Positions 9,237 to 17,538 of a DNA stretch of 64,000 nucleotides are shown here, piece by piece. Where the stretch lies: positions 40,706-104,705 of the forward strand of contig JBAXIB010000009.1 in NCBI GenBank assembly GCA_037138595.1, read 5' to 3'. Every line of letters starts with the position of its first letter. Positions within the stretch are counted from its first letter, which is position 1. The position numbers and the translations under genes are program-made. The DNA is from UBA4742 sp037138595. GTDB lineage: Bacteria; Actinomycetota; Acidimicrobiia; Acidimicrobiales; Acidimicrobilacustridaceae. The notes under the pieces were generated by a model, which searched no databases, was not told the DNA's origin, and saw nothing but the letters and a program-made list of their open reading frames with translations.

Positions 9237-10831
9237 AGGCGAAACACTCCGAAGGATTCGGTGCCGTTGACCGGGCCGCTGTGAATCGCGGAAAGTGCGA
9301 TCGACAAGACGATTCGACTATCGCGTGGATCGATTATGCCGTCGTCCCAGAGGTGACCTGTCGCGTACAGGGCGGTGGACTCTGATTCGATCTGCGATTC
9401 GATCGCTTCGCGCAACACTGCATCGGCTTGCTCATCGAAGGGTCGATGAGCCCGTTCAGCCGCAGATCGCTGCAAGATCGACATGACGCCTGCAAGCTGT
9501 TTCGGACCCATCACTGCAATGCGGTGATTTGGCCAACTGAACACGAATCGTGGATCGAACGCTCGTCCGGACATCCCGTAGTTGCCAGCGCCATAGGACG
9601 CGCCAACCATCAGCGTGAGATGGGGAACCGTCGAGTTGGAAACGGCGTTGATGAGCTGACTCCCATGTTTGACAATCCCGCCTTGTTCGTAGCGGGTGCC
9701 AACCATGAATCCGGTGATGTTCTGGACGAAAACAAGTGGCGTGTTCGATCGATTACACAATTGGATGAAGTGAGCGCCTTTTTGTGCCTCTTCGCTGAAC
9801 AAGATGCCGTTGTTAGCGAGAATGCCGATCGGGTACCCATCGATGTGGCCCCATCCGCATACCAACTGTGTGCCAAAGAGCGGCTTGAACTCGTCAAGCT
9901 CGGACCGATCTATCACTCGCCAGAGGATCTCGCGCACGTCGAAAGGGATTCGTCCATCGGCTGAAGCCACACCCAAGAGTTCTTCGGGATCGAATTGGGG
10001 CAAGTCGCTAGGGCGAGTTCGGGTAGGACCCGATTTTCGCCAGTTGAGACGACCGACAAGCATCCGCCCGAGGCGTAATGCGTCGAGTTCGTCGACGGCT
10101 AGAAAATCAGCGAGGCCCGATCGCCTCGCGTGCATCTCGGCACCGCCGAGGCTTTCTTCGTCGGCGTCTTCACCGATTGCCATTTTTACCAATGGGGGTC
10201 CACCGAGGTAAACTCGAGCTTGGTCTTGGACCAACACCGTGAAATCACTCAGTCCGGGGACGTAGGCGCCACCGGCAGTCGACGGTCCAAAGACCAGCGT
10301 GATGGTTGGCACGCCAGCGGCCGACAGTTGGGTCAGACCTTTAAATGTTGCACCACCCGGTACGAAGATTTCGGCTTGCCGTGGCAGGTCGGCACCACCC
10401 GATTCGGTGAGGTTGATCAGCGGCAGGCGATTCACAAGAGCGACTTCCTGGGCGCGGAGGCCTTTTGCCACGGTGGTGGGACTCGAACTTCCGCCGCGCA
10501 CGGTGGGGTCGTTGGCGCTAATCACACATTCGACGCCATCGATCAGACCGATGCCGGTGACCAAGCCACCGCCAAGTGGGTCGTCGGTGCCCCATCCGGC
10601 AAGCGCCGAAAGCTCCAGGAAAGGTGACCCCTGATCGATCAGTAGGTCAATGCGTTCACGTACCAACAATCGTCCGCGCTGGTGATGGCGCTGCACATAT
10701 CGGTCTCCACCGCCGGCTTTAGCTTGAACGTGGGCTGCGGTTGCTTCGTAGAGCAGGGCCAACATCGCATCTCTATTGTTAATGAAATTCGCCGCGGTCG
10801 TGTCGATCGCGGAAACTGCCGCCCGATTCAT
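9233..10831 (-). CDS. Acyl-CoA carboxylase, carboxyltransferase subunit
   Basis: This 532-residue crotonase-fold transferase moves CO2 from carboxybiotin to an acyl-CoA. Landmarks are HHQRGRLLVRERIDLL, NDPTVRGGSSSPTTV, NLTESGGADLP, GPSTAGGAYVPG and, in the C-terminal half, QNITGFMVG and GASYGAGNYGM. These latter forms are typical of methylcrotonyl/geranyl-CoA carboxylase beta chains. It is first in the minus-strand operon carboxyltransferase, biotin subunit, AtuA, acyl-CoA dehydrogenase. The ATG at 10831 has no ribosome-binding site but has TAGGGT six bases ahead. Confidence 0.94.
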   Translation of the reverse strand: MNRAAVSAIDTTAANFINNRDAMLALLYEATAAHVQAKAGGGDRYVQRHHQRGRLLVRERIDLLIDQGSPFLELSALAGWGTDDPLGGGLVTGIGLIDGVECVISANDPTVRGGSSSPTTVAKGLRAQEVALVNRLPLINLTESGGADLPRQAEIFVPGGATFKGLTQLSAAGVPTITLVFGPSTAGGAYVPGLSDFTVLVQDQARVYLGGPPLVKMAIGEDADEESLGGAEMHARRSGLADFLAVDELDALRLGRMLVGRLNWRKSGPTRTRPSDLPQFDPEELLGVASADGRIPFDVREILWRVIDRSELDEFKPLFGTQLVCGWGHIDGYPIGILANNGILFSEEAQKGAHFIQLCNRSNTPLVFVQNITGFMVGTRYEQGGIVKHGSQLINAVSNSTVPHLTLMVGASYGAGNYGMSGRAFDPRFVFSWPNHRIAVMGPKQLAGVMSILQRSAAERAHRPFDEQADAVLREAIESQIESESTALYATGHLWDDGIIDPRDSRIVLSIALSAIHSGPVNGTESFGVFRL

Positions 10832-10837
10832 AGTCGA

Positions 10838-10843
10838 ACCCTA
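10838..10843 (-). promoter_or_regulatory. Putative -10 element for leaderless carboxylase operon (TAGGGT)
   Basis: Read on the minus strand, TAGGGT is followed by six bases and the ATG ending at 10831. It fits the TANNNT leaderless pattern repeated across this window. It would drive the whole carboxylase/AtuA/dehydrogenase operon and sits divergently from the haemoglobin promoter. Confidence 0.45.
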
Positions 10844-10915
10844 ACCGTCTGCGATTCATGAGCCATGTTCGTTCTGGCGAGCGTTCGTCACCGCAGTGTT
10901 GGCTGGAAGCGCCGC

Positions 10916-10921
10916 TATCGT
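10916..10921 (+). promoter_or_regulatory. Putative -10 element for leaderless haemoglobin start (TATCGT)
   Basis: TATCGT is followed by exactly six bases and GTG at 10928. There is no Shine-Dalgarno sequence. This arrangement was used to choose the GTG start over the upstream in-frame ATG at 10865. Confidence 0.45.
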
Positions 10922-10927
10922 GCAGTC

Positions 10928-11317
10928 GTGAGCACCATCGATCCTGAAGACATTGCCGCGATGTACGAACGCGTCGGGGGTGACGAGTGGTTCACCGCAC
11001 TCGTGGACCATTTTTATGCCGAAGTTGAGCGTGACCCGAGACTGCGACCGATGTACCCCGATGACCTCACCGACGCGAAAGCGCACCTCGTGGGTTTCTT
11101 AATTCAATACTGGGGTGGTCCCGCTACCTACAGCGAACAGCGCGGCCATCCGCGTTTACGCATGAGGCACCAGCCTTTTGTCATAGGTCCCATCGAGCGT
11201 GACGCGTGGTATGCAGCGATGGCGAGCGCGGTGCATGCTTCTGGACTTGACACTGCTGCTGAACAAACGTTTTTGACCTATTTCGGCATGGCCGCGACTG
11301 CGATGATCAATCACTAA
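10928..11317 (+). CDS. Truncated haemoglobin, group II (GlbO type)
   Basis: The 129-residue 2-on-2 globin binds oxygen or other haem ligands. The block from QYWGGPATYSEQRGHPRLRM to the proximal histidine (His81, in RHQPFVIG) is diagnostic of group II, and YERVGGDEWFTALVDHFY covers the N-terminal helices with the B10 Tyr. The frame is open further upstream to an ATG at 10865, but the added residues are not globin-like and the GTG at 10928 has a leaderless promoter. It is divergent from the carboxylase operon with about 96 bases between the starts. Confidence 0.93.
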   Translation: MSTIDPEDIAAMYERVGGDEWFTALVDHFYAEVERDPRLRPMYPDDLTDAKAHLVGFLIQYWGGPATYSEQRGHPRLRMRHQPFVIGPIERDAWYAAMASAVHASGLDTAAEQTFLTYFGMAATAMINH

Positions 11318-11523
11318 TCGACGATTTGAGCATCGCCAACTGACGACGTGGGACGCCTCGGAGCGATTGCTTGCCATTCCGATGAGGACCATCCACCCTT
11401 TTGTGGCTGTGACAGGCATAGCTTGGGGTTGGGTGCCTTTTAACCAGAAGCGCGGTACTCGGTTTACGGACCAGATCAATCCTGAGCTGACACCGGATTC
11501 GAGCCGCTGAGAAGGAGTAGAAA

Positions 11524-11805
11524 ATGACGAAGACTGAACTGATCGCTGCAATGTCCGAAAAGTCGGGCGTGGCGAAATCCGATTGTGAGAAGGTGCTGAA
11601 GAGCTTTGAGGACGTTGTCCAAGAAGTCGTCAGCAGCCCAGACAAGCTCACGATCCCGGGTTTCCTGTCATTCGAGCGCACACGTCGTGCCGCTCGGGTG
11701 GGCCGCAACCCACAGACCGGCGAAGCGCTGCAGGTGCCTGCTGCTAACGCTGTCAAAGTGACCGCGGGCTCAAAGCTCAAGGCTGTCGCTAAAGCATCGA
11801 AGTAG
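11524..11805 (+). CDS. HU-family DNA-binding protein
   Basis: This 93-residue histone-like protein bends and compacts DNA as a dimer. The N-terminal helix starts MTKTELIAAMSEKSGV, and the beta-arm signature RNPQTGEALQVPA is present with a basic C terminus. It lacks the long Lys/Ala-rich tail of mycobacterial HupB, so it is the short form. A strong AAGGAGT ribosome-binding site precedes the ATG, unlike many genes here. TAGCTT at 11419-11424 could be the -10 of a promoter with a roughly 100-base leader. A strong hairpin follows downstream. Confidence 0.96.
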   Translation: MTKTELIAAMSEKSGVAKSDCEKVLKSFEDVVQEVVSSPDKLTIPGFLSFERTRRAARVGRNPQTGEALQVPAANAVKVTAGSKLKAVAKASK

Positions 11806-11846
11806 CACGTTCCGCAGCGGAATCTCCCGCTGCATGATGTGATTGC

Positions 11847-11876
11847 CCGAAGGGAGCACTGCGGTGCTCCCTTCGG
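11847..11876 (+). terminator. Strong hairpin after the HU gene
   Basis: A perfect 13-base-pair stem, CCGAAGGGAGCAC against GTGCTCCCTTCGG, encloses a four-base loop. It starts 42 bases after the HU stop and just before the Bcp promoter. There is no clear T-run after it, as is usual for actinobacterial terminators. Confidence 0.7.
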
Positions 11877-11889
11877 CGCGTCTGGTTGC

Positions 11890-11895
11890 TAGGTT
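11890..11895 (+). promoter_or_regulatory. Putative -10 element for leaderless bcp start (TAGGTT)
   Basis: TAGGTT is followed by six bases and the ATG at 11902, with no ribosome-binding site. It lies just after the HU terminator hairpin, consistent with a new transcription unit. Confidence 0.45.
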
Positions 11896-11901
11896 TCGGC
11901 C

Positions 11902-12372
11902 ATGACTGAACTGATTGCATTGCAGCCCGGTGACAAAGCTCCAGCCTTTTCGCTCGAGGATCAAGCTGGTGGTGTCGTCAAACTTGGGCAATTCAAAGGC
12001 CGCAAGGTATTCGTCTTCTTCTATCCGAAGGCAGACACGCCGGGCTGTACCACCCAGTCGTGTGCGGTGCGGGACATCAGCTCCGACATTGGTGACGTGA
12101 CAGTCATCGGTATCAGCCCCGATCTGCCAGGCAAGCAATTGAAGTTCGACGAGAAATATGAACTCGGGTTTCCGTTGTTGTCCGACGTCGACCATCAAGT
12201 CGCCGAAGCATTTGGCGTCTGGGGCGAAAAGAAGAATTACGGGCGAACTTACATGGGCATCATTCGCTCGGCCTTTTTGATCGATGAACGCGGCAAAATT
12301 GAACAAGCGTGGTACAAGATCAGCCCGGCAAATACGCCGGTGAAATTGCTAGATGCTCTGGCCGCTGAGTGA
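11902..12372 (+). CDS. bcp: Thioredoxin-dependent thiol peroxidase, Bcp/PrxQ type
   Basis: The 156-residue peroxiredoxin reduces hydroperoxides with electrons from thioredoxin. It has PGDKAPAFSLED at the N terminus and the PrxQ motif PGCTTQSC, with peroxidatic Cys49 and resolving Cys54 five residues apart. Length is normal. Its stop overlaps the GTG of the following FabZ-like gene by four bases (GTGA), so the two are coupled. Confidence 0.96.
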   Translation: MTELIALQPGDKAPAFSLEDQAGGVVKLGQFKGRKVFVFFYPKADTPGCTTQSCAVRDISSDIGDVTVIGISPDLPGKQLKFDEKYELGFPLLSDVDHQVAEAFGVWGEKKNYGRTYMGIIRSAFLIDERGKIEQAWYKISPANTPVKLLDALAAE

Positions 12373-12806
12373 CTTCGCTCCCGAAGCCAACCGACTTATT
12401 GCCGCATCGGTCTCCGTTCCTGTTTCTTGATGAAATCACCGGACTTGAGCCTGGGCTTCGAGCATCCGGGTTGTGGCATGTGACCGGAGACGAAGCATTC
12501 TTCGCCGGTCACTTCCCCGGTCGGCCGACACTCCCAGGAGTCATTATGGTCGAATCAATTGCGCAACTTGGCGCGGTAGCAGTGCTTGCAGACCCTCGGT
12601 TTTCGGGGAAGTTGCCGTTGTTTGGTGGAGTAGACGGCGCTCGGTTTCGTCGGCAAGTGATTCCAGGTGACACACTCGAAATCGAAGTCGAACTTGGTCA
12701 CATGTCGGCTCGCGCCGGGAAAGGTCACGGACGCGTATCGGTGGCCGGGAAGGTCGCATGTGCGTGCGACCTGCTGTTCGTTCTCGCTGACGCGACCGCG
12801 GTCTAA
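12369..12806 (+). CDS. FabZ-like (3R)-hydroxyacyl-ACP dehydratase
   Basis: The 145-residue hot-dog protein has LLPHRSPFLFLDEI and GHFPGRPTLPGVIMVESIAQ, which carry the catalytic His and Glu of the FabZ family. It would dehydrate beta-hydroxyacyl-ACP in fatty acid synthesis. It is convergent with the FAS-II operon that begins 37 bases further on the opposite strand and is coupled to bcp by a GTGA overlap. A FabZ-like paralogue acting on another acyl carrier is possible, but the adjacent FAS-II operon lacks its own dehydratase. Confidence 0.88.
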   Translation: MTSLPKPTDLLPHRSPFLFLDEITGLEPGLRASGLWHVTGDEAFFAGHFPGRPTLPGVIMVESIAQLGAVAVLADPRFSGKLPLFGGVDGARFRRQVIPGDTLEIEVELGHMSARAGKGHGRVSVAGKVACACDLLFVLADATAV

Positions 12807-12843
12807 TTCGAATCGATCGTTTTTCCCGCCAGTAACGACTGAC

Positions 12844-14013
12844 TCAGGCCGGCGAAATAATCAGCGAGCCGTTATGCCCGCCGAACCCAAACGAATTCGA
12901 CATGGTGGGACCTGGGACCCAAGTGCGGGCTTCGGTCACGATATCGATCGTTGCAAGCGCAGGGTCGGGCTCGCCATAGCCGGCCGTCGGAGGAATCACT
13001 CCGGTCAGGATTGATTGCACAACCGCGACCGCTTCGAGTGATCCCGCGGCGCCAAGCGCATGGCCGGTGACGCCCTTGGTCGAGGTGACCGGCGGACCAG
13101 GCAATCCGAATACCTGAGCGATGGCGTCGGCTTCGGCCGCGTCATTGAGCGAAGTCGATGTGCCATGCGCATTGATTTGAGCGATGTCGCTCGGTTGGAG
13201 TCCGGCTTCTTCGAGCGCGAGCTGCATGCACGAAACGGCGCCGCTGCCACCTGGCGCAGGTGCAGTGATGTGGTGTGCATCGGCAGTGCTTGCGCCACCC
13301 AGGAATTCAGCGAGAATCGTTGCGCCGCGAGCGATCGCGGTGTCCCAATCTTCGAGGATGAGCGCTCCAGCTCCCTCGGCCATAACGAAACCATCTCGGC
13401 GGGCATCGAATGGGCGGGAAACGCCGCTGGTCGACAATGCGGTCATGTTGGTAAAGCCCTGCATGCCGACTGGGGTCATGGCGGCCTCAGAACTTCCAGT
13501 GATGACCGCATCGCATCGACCTGAGGAAATCAATCGAGCTGCATTCGCAATCGCATGGGTGCCCGCAGCGCAGGCAGTGACCGTGGTTTCACAGGGGCCT
13601 TGCCAACCATGGCGCATGGAAATCGAGGCCGCCCCGGCGTTTGACATCATCATGGGGACGAGAAACGGAGACACTCGCCGCGGTCCCTTTTCGTGAAAGG
13701 TCATGATCTGGTCTTCGAGGGTTGCGAGCCCGCCGACACCTGTTCCGAAAATAACGCCGCAACGAGTTGATGGGGCAGTGATCGCGCCGGCTTGAGTCAG
13801 GGCCATTTCGGCCGCGGCCAAGGCGAATTGAGCGAACCGGTCAGTTCGCCGTGCTTGTTTCGGATTATCAAACCAAGGTTGCGGATCGAAATCCTCGATG
13901 GCTCGGCTGCCCTCGGGAGCCGGTGCGAGCAACCCTTGCCAGAAATGTTCTGCGCCAATCCCGCATCGGGCCAGCGCGCCGATGCCGGTGATTGCGACTC
14001 GGCGGCCTTGCAT
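12844..14013 (-). CDS. fabF: 3-oxoacyl-ACP synthase II (KAS II)
   Basis: This condensing enzyme elongates acyl-ACP with malonyl-ACP. The Cys-His-His triad is visible in VTACAAGTHAI (Cys148), INAHGTSTSLND and KGVTGHALGAAGS. The 389-residue length is slightly short of the usual 410. Its start overlaps the acpP stop by one base, and it ends the minus-strand FAS-II operon. Confidence 0.95.
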   Translation of the reverse strand: MQGRRVAITGIGALARCGIGAEHFWQGLLAPAPEGSRAIEDFDPQPWFDNPKQARRTDRFAQFALAAAEMALTQAGAITAPSTRCGVIFGTGVGGLATLEDQIMTFHEKGPRRVSPFLVPMMMSNAGAASISMRHGWQGPCETTVTACAAGTHAIANAARLISSGRCDAVITGSSEAAMTPVGMQGFTNMTALSTSGVSRPFDARRDGFVMAEGAGALILEDWDTAIARGATILAEFLGGASTADAHHITAPAPGGSGAVSCMQLALEEAGLQPSDIAQINAHGTSTSLNDAAEADAIAQVFGLPGPPVTSTKGVTGHALGAAGSLEAVAVVQSILTGVIPPTAGYGEPDPALATIDIVTEARTWVPGPTMSNSFGFGGHNGSLIISPA

Positions 14014-14252
14014 CAGATCTTGTTCGTGACCAGATCTAGTGCCTGGCCAACGGTATCGATGCCTTCGAGTTCTTCTTCGTCGACCGTCACATCGAACTCA
14101 ACTTCAAGCGCCATTACGAGCTCGACGAGATCGAGGCTGTCGGCGTTGAGGTCGTCGCTGAATCGAGCTTCCCGTGTTACGAGTGAAGGATCAATTTCCA
14201 GCACCTCGACCGCGCACTTTTTGAATCGTTCGAAATTCGCGTCGTCACTCAC
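14013..14252 (-). CDS. acpP: Acyl carrier protein
   Basis: The 79-residue acidic four-helix protein carries the growing acyl chain on phosphopantetheine. The attachment serine is Ser39 in LNADSLDLVELVMALE. The GTG start at 14252 has a good GGAG eight bases upstream. It lies between fabG and fabF; the 163-base gap before it contains a small inverted repeat at 14370-14390. Confidence 0.96.
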   Translation of the reverse strand: MSDDANFERFKKCAVEVLEIDPSLVTREARFSDDLNADSLDLVELVMALEVEFDVTVDEEELEGIDTVGQALDLVTNKI

Positions 14253-14415
14253 TTGAAGTTCTCCATTTCACGTGCTTCGCCAGTCGGCAGAAGGCTTGAT
14301 GCAGGTCATGCGGGGCTGGGCTCGTGTTACCAGCTTCTTGAGGGCCAAAGTCCAGCGACGTGACGTTAGCGCCTCGAAACCCCTGAGGCGTTCCAAGTAT
14401 TGGCCTCGCCTGCGC

Positions 14416-15129
14416 TCATCCCATTCCGAGCCCGCCATCAACCGGTACGAGCGCGCCGGTGATGTAGCCCGCATCATCTGAGGCCAAGAATGTCACGGTG
14501 GCTGCGACTTCAGCCGGCAAACCGAATCGGCCTAGCGGCACCGCATCGACGATGGCCTGTTGCCGCTTGTCGTCCAATGCGGCGATCATGTCGGTCGCGA
14601 TTGGTCCAGGAGCGATGACATTTACCGTGATGCCGCGTGATGCGAACTCCCGGGCCAGAGACCGCGCTAAGCCAACCAGACCTGCCTTTGAAGCGGCGTA
14701 GTTGGCCTGGCCGGCTTGACCGATTGATCCAACGACTGACGAGATGAAGATGATCCGGCCGAAGCGGCCGCGCATCATCTTGGCTACGGCGCGTCGAGCG
14801 ACCCGGAAGCCGCCAGTGAGGTTGGTATCAATGACCGACGTAAATGCATCATCAGTCATCCGAAGCACGAGTCCGTCGCGATTCACCCCTGCATTTGAAA
14901 CCAGGATTTCGACGGGGCCGAGTTGTTCTTCGATCAAGTCAAACGCAGATTCGACCTGCTCGGCGTCGGTAACATCGCAGGCGATACACAACATGCCAGC
15001 CGAGTCGCTGTCACTCGGGGGAGCGCTGCGGTAGGTGATTGCGACGCGGTCACCCTGTTGGACAAACCGTTGTGCGCAGGCCAGGCCAATTCCCTTGGCG
15101 CCTCCGGTAACCAATACGACTCGGCTCAC
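14416..15129 (-). CDS. fabG: 3-oxoacyl-ACP reductase
   Basis: This 237-residue short-chain dehydrogenase reduces 3-oxoacyl-ACP with NADPH. The cofactor motif is VTGGAKGIGLA and the catalytic Ser-Tyr-Lys are in FISSVVGS and NYAASKAG; NAGVNRDGL is typical of FabG. The GTG start overlaps the fabH stop by four bases. Confidence 0.95.
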   Translation of the reverse strand: MSRVVLVTGGAKGIGLACAQRFVQQGDRVAITYRSAPPSDSDSAGMLCIACDVTDAEQVESAFDLIEEQLGPVEILVSNAGVNRDGLVLRMTDDAFTSVIDTNLTGGFRVARRAVAKMMRGRFGRIIFISSVVGSIGQAGQANYAASKAGLVGLARSLAREFASRGITVNVIAPGPIATDMIAALDDKRQQAIVDAVPLGRFGLPAEVAATVTFLASDDAGYITGALVPVDGGLGMG

Positions 15130-16118
15130 GATGCGTGCTCCTTTATGTGGGGCCTAGTCCAACGAATAACAACGCTGGCAACGCTCATTCCCGCCCCAAA
15201 GCCAACCAGCAACAGGATGTCGCCATCATTGATCCGACCGCTGTCAGCGGCATCGGCCAACGCTAACGGGATTGATGCTGCGCTGGTATTGCCATGGCGA
15301 TCAACCGTGATGACGGCTCGCTCGATCGGTAATCCGAGTCCGCGGCACGCCGCGTCAATAATCCGGATGTTCGCTTGATGTGGGATCATCAGTGTCACAT
15401 CGTTGATTGTGAGCCCAGCTCGTTCAAGTGCCCGCTGCGACGAGTCCACCGTTGACCGTACCGCTCGTCTGAATACCTCGCGGCCGTCCATTTTAATGAC
15501 CCCGCCGATTTCGGCGGCGAGCAAGTGCCGCCCGGATCCGTCGTTATCAAGGTCGAATCCCAACAGGTCACCAGGACCGTCAGTCGCTTCAATGACTACG
15601 GCACCAGCGCCATCGGCAAAGAGAATCGCAGTGCTTCGGTCGTCCCAATCGACAATGCCACTCATCGTGTCGGAGCCAACGAGCAATATTCGCTCAAGTC
15701 CGGCAGAAATGAGGCCGGATGCCACGACGAGACCGTAGACAAAACCTGAACAGACGGCATTGATGTCAAACGCGGCTCCATCGATACCAAGTTCATGCTG
15801 AACCGTTGCTGCCGTCGCCGGCATGATCTGGTCGGGGGTGCAGGTCGCCACGATCACCAAGTCAATGTCAGGGGCAGTTGTGCCGGCCGAGTCCATGGCC
15901 GCAGATCCTGCTTCTCGGGCTAATCCTGAAGTCGTGCCGCCGATACGTCGCTCTTTGATGCCGGTCCGCTCGGTGATCCATGCGTCGCTGGTCTCGAGTC
16001 GCTGAGAAAGGTCGTCATTGGTGACGACTGTTTCAGGCAACGCTGCCCCCCAGCCGGCAATGCGGACACCGGTCACTGAAGCCGGCGGTCGCGCCGGTTG
16101 ACGTCGTTGGCGGGCCAT
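15126..16118 (-). CDS. fabH: 3-oxoacyl-ACP synthase III
   Basis: KAS III starts fatty acid synthesis by condensing an acyl-CoA primer with malonyl-ACP. The triad is visible as AVCSGF (Cys123), IPHQANIRII (His) and GNTSAASIP (Asn). The protein has 330 residues, with about 15 non-conserved residues before RIAGWGAALPE, so a slightly later start is possible. It follows fabD by three bases. Confidence 0.95.
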   Translation of the reverse strand: MARQRRQPARPPASVTGVRIAGWGAALPETVVTNDDLSQRLETSDAWITERTGIKERRIGGTTSGLAREAGSAAMDSAGTTAPDIDLVIVATCTPDQIMPATAATVQHELGIDGAAFDINAVCSGFVYGLVVASGLISAGLERILLVGSDTMSGIVDWDDRSTAILFADGAGAVVIEATDGPGDLLGFDLDNDGSGRHLLAAEIGGVIKMDGREVFRRAVRSTVDSSQRALERAGLTINDVTLMIPHQANIRIIDAACRGLGLPIERAVITVDRHGNTSAASIPLALADAADSGRINDGDILLLVGFGAGMSVASVVIRWTRPHIKEHAS

Positions 16119-16121
16119 TGG

Positions 16122-17297
16122 CTAATGCACCCGAAGCCAGGCAATTGGTTCCCGGCTGCCTACCCGCTCGCCATCGGCGGTGAGCATTCCCATTATCACG
16201 CCCGCGAACGGCGAGTGCACGGGCTCAGTGCCGACGAATCCAATGACATCTCCCGCGACGAGGCCATGCCCGATGCCGATGTCCTCAGCCGGATGAAAGA
16301 CTCCCGCCGATGGGCTCACAACGACACGTTCGGTCGCAAAAAGGTGCTCGCCTTCATGGGCACCGACGGCTTCGGTACCTTGAACATCGAGCGTCGCAAG
16401 CAGCTGATCAAGTTCGGCTGGCGTTCCAACGGACAACGTCTTGGCTCCGACCACGGTGCGCTTAGCCATGCCGGTCAGCGCGCTTCCTGGTCCGAGTTCG
16501 ACGAAGGTTCGCGCCCCGGCCTCTTCGAGGTGGTGCAGGGTCTGGCGCCATCGCACTGGTTTGCACAACTGTGCGCCGAGGAGGCCTGCCCATTCGTCGC
16601 CAGCGTCATGAACCATCGCGTCGACATTGGCATACACCGGCAAATCGGGTGACCGCAGGTCGGCAAGTCCTAATGCGCTGCGCAACCGATCTCGAGCCGG
16701 CGCCATGAACGGGGTGTGAAATGCTCCACTCACCGCGATAGGCAGCACCTTTTTTGATCCGAGATCCTTCGCTGCTAGTGACGCGGCGGCAACCCCATCG
16801 GGTGAACCTGCGATGACTACTTGACCGGGAGCGTTGTAATTGGCGACCCAAACATCGCCGTCGATGCGGGCACAGGCGATTTCAACCAGGTCGTCATCGA
16901 GACCGAGGACTGCTGCCATCGTTCCTAGTTGCATTGCAGCCGCTTCCTGCATGGCTTCGCCGCGTTCGGTAACAAGTTTCACTCCGTCATCAAACGACAG
17001 CGCGCCCGAGGCAACGAGCGCCGTGTATTCACCGAGGCTGTGGCCAGCGACTAGTGACGGTTCCACGCCGAGTCGCTCAACTGCATCGAGCACAACCAAA
17101 CTGATCACGAAGGTCGATAGCTGGGCATTTCGCGTTGCTTTGAGTTCATCAGCATCGGCATCGAGCAAGAGGTGTCGGATATTGAGGCCGGCAGCTTCAG
17201 TCGCTTCTTCGACGAGCTCCCATGAAGGATGATCTAGCCATGCGCGGCCGACTCCAGGTTTTTGTGATCCTTGCCCTGGAAACGTAAATGCGATCAT
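16122..17297 (-). CDS. fabD: Malonyl-CoA:ACP transacylase with C-terminal biotinyl-like domain
   Basis: Residues 1-300 are a complete FabD: FTFPGQGSQ, active Ser87 in GHSLGEY, His194 in GAFHTPFM and VELGPGSALTG. It loads malonate onto ACP. I start at the ATG ending at 17297; the frame extends 36 codons further, but those lack family similarity and overlap a better small ORF. Residues 325-391 are extra: the two half-repeats VVSPSAGVFHPAED and VHSPFAGVIMGML look like a biotinyl/lipoyl hammerhead, but the position of the modified lysine (between GFVGTEP and VHSP) has none. FabD normally ends near residue 310, so this is a fusion that is unlikely to be biotinylated. Confidence 0.93.
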   Translation of the reverse strand: MIAFTFPGQGSQKPGVGRAWLDHPSWELVEEATEAAGLNIRHLLLDADADELKATRNAQLSTFVISLVVLDAVERLGVEPSLVAGHSLGEYTALVASGALSFDDGVKLVTERGEAMQEAAAMQLGTMAAVLGLDDDLVEIACARIDGDVWVANYNAPGQVVIAGSPDGVAAASLAAKDLGSKKVLPIAVSGAFHTPFMAPARDRLRSALGLADLRSPDLPVYANVDAMVHDAGDEWAGLLGAQLCKPVRWRQTLHHLEEAGARTFVELGPGSALTGMAKRTVVGAKTLSVGTPAELDQLLATLDVQGTEAVGAHEGEHLFATERVVVSPSAGVFHPAEDIGIGHGLVAGDVIGFVGTEPVHSPFAGVIMGMLTADGERVGSREPIAWLRVH

Positions 17298-17304
17298 GAA
17301 GAAG

Positions 17305-17466
17305 TCACGTGGGATAACGCTGAGCAAACTGTTGGGCGTCGCGATCGAGCAGCCGTTTTCTGATGACAAAAACGACGCCGCCGATGGCGACCACGGTTGC
17401 GACATGGCGCAATCGAATGGGTAGTCGTGTTTGAGCTTTGGTCGCAGTCACGAGCGTGGAGGTCAC
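17305..17466 (-). CDS. Small single-pass membrane protein candidate at the head of the fab operon
   Basis: A GTG-initiated frame of 53 residues ends seven bases before the fabD ATG. The product would be MTSTLVTATKAQTRLP, a basic stretch, one hydrophobic segment (HVATVVAIGGVVFVIR, about residues 21-36) and a charged C terminus ending in RYPT. That topology suggests an inner-membrane microprotein. There is no ribosome-binding site, but TAGTCT lies six bases before the GTG, matching the leaderless promoters of this window. I recognise no family. Translation is inferred from position, start context and hydrophobicity. Confidence 0.5.
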   Translation of the reverse strand: MTSTLVTATKAQTRLPIRLRHVATVVAIGGVVFVIRKRLLDRDAQQFAQRYPT

Positions 17467-17472
17467 GGGTGC

Positions 17473-17478
17473 AGACTA
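17473..17478 (-). promoter_or_regulatory. Putative -10 element for the fab operon (TAGTCT)
   Basis: On the minus strand TAGTCT is followed by six bases and the GTG of the 53-codon ORF. If real, it makes that ORF the first, leaderless gene of the FAS-II operon. Confidence 0.4.
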
Positions 17479-17538
17479 GATGGCTCGGCGATGGCCCGAG
17501 TGCGGGCTCTCGGCGGTGACATTAAGGACCAATACAAG

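Noticed and set aside
14268..14481. Two overlapping small frames between acpP and fabG
   Set aside because: They oppose each other across the fabG end, have no starts with support and no recognisable composition.
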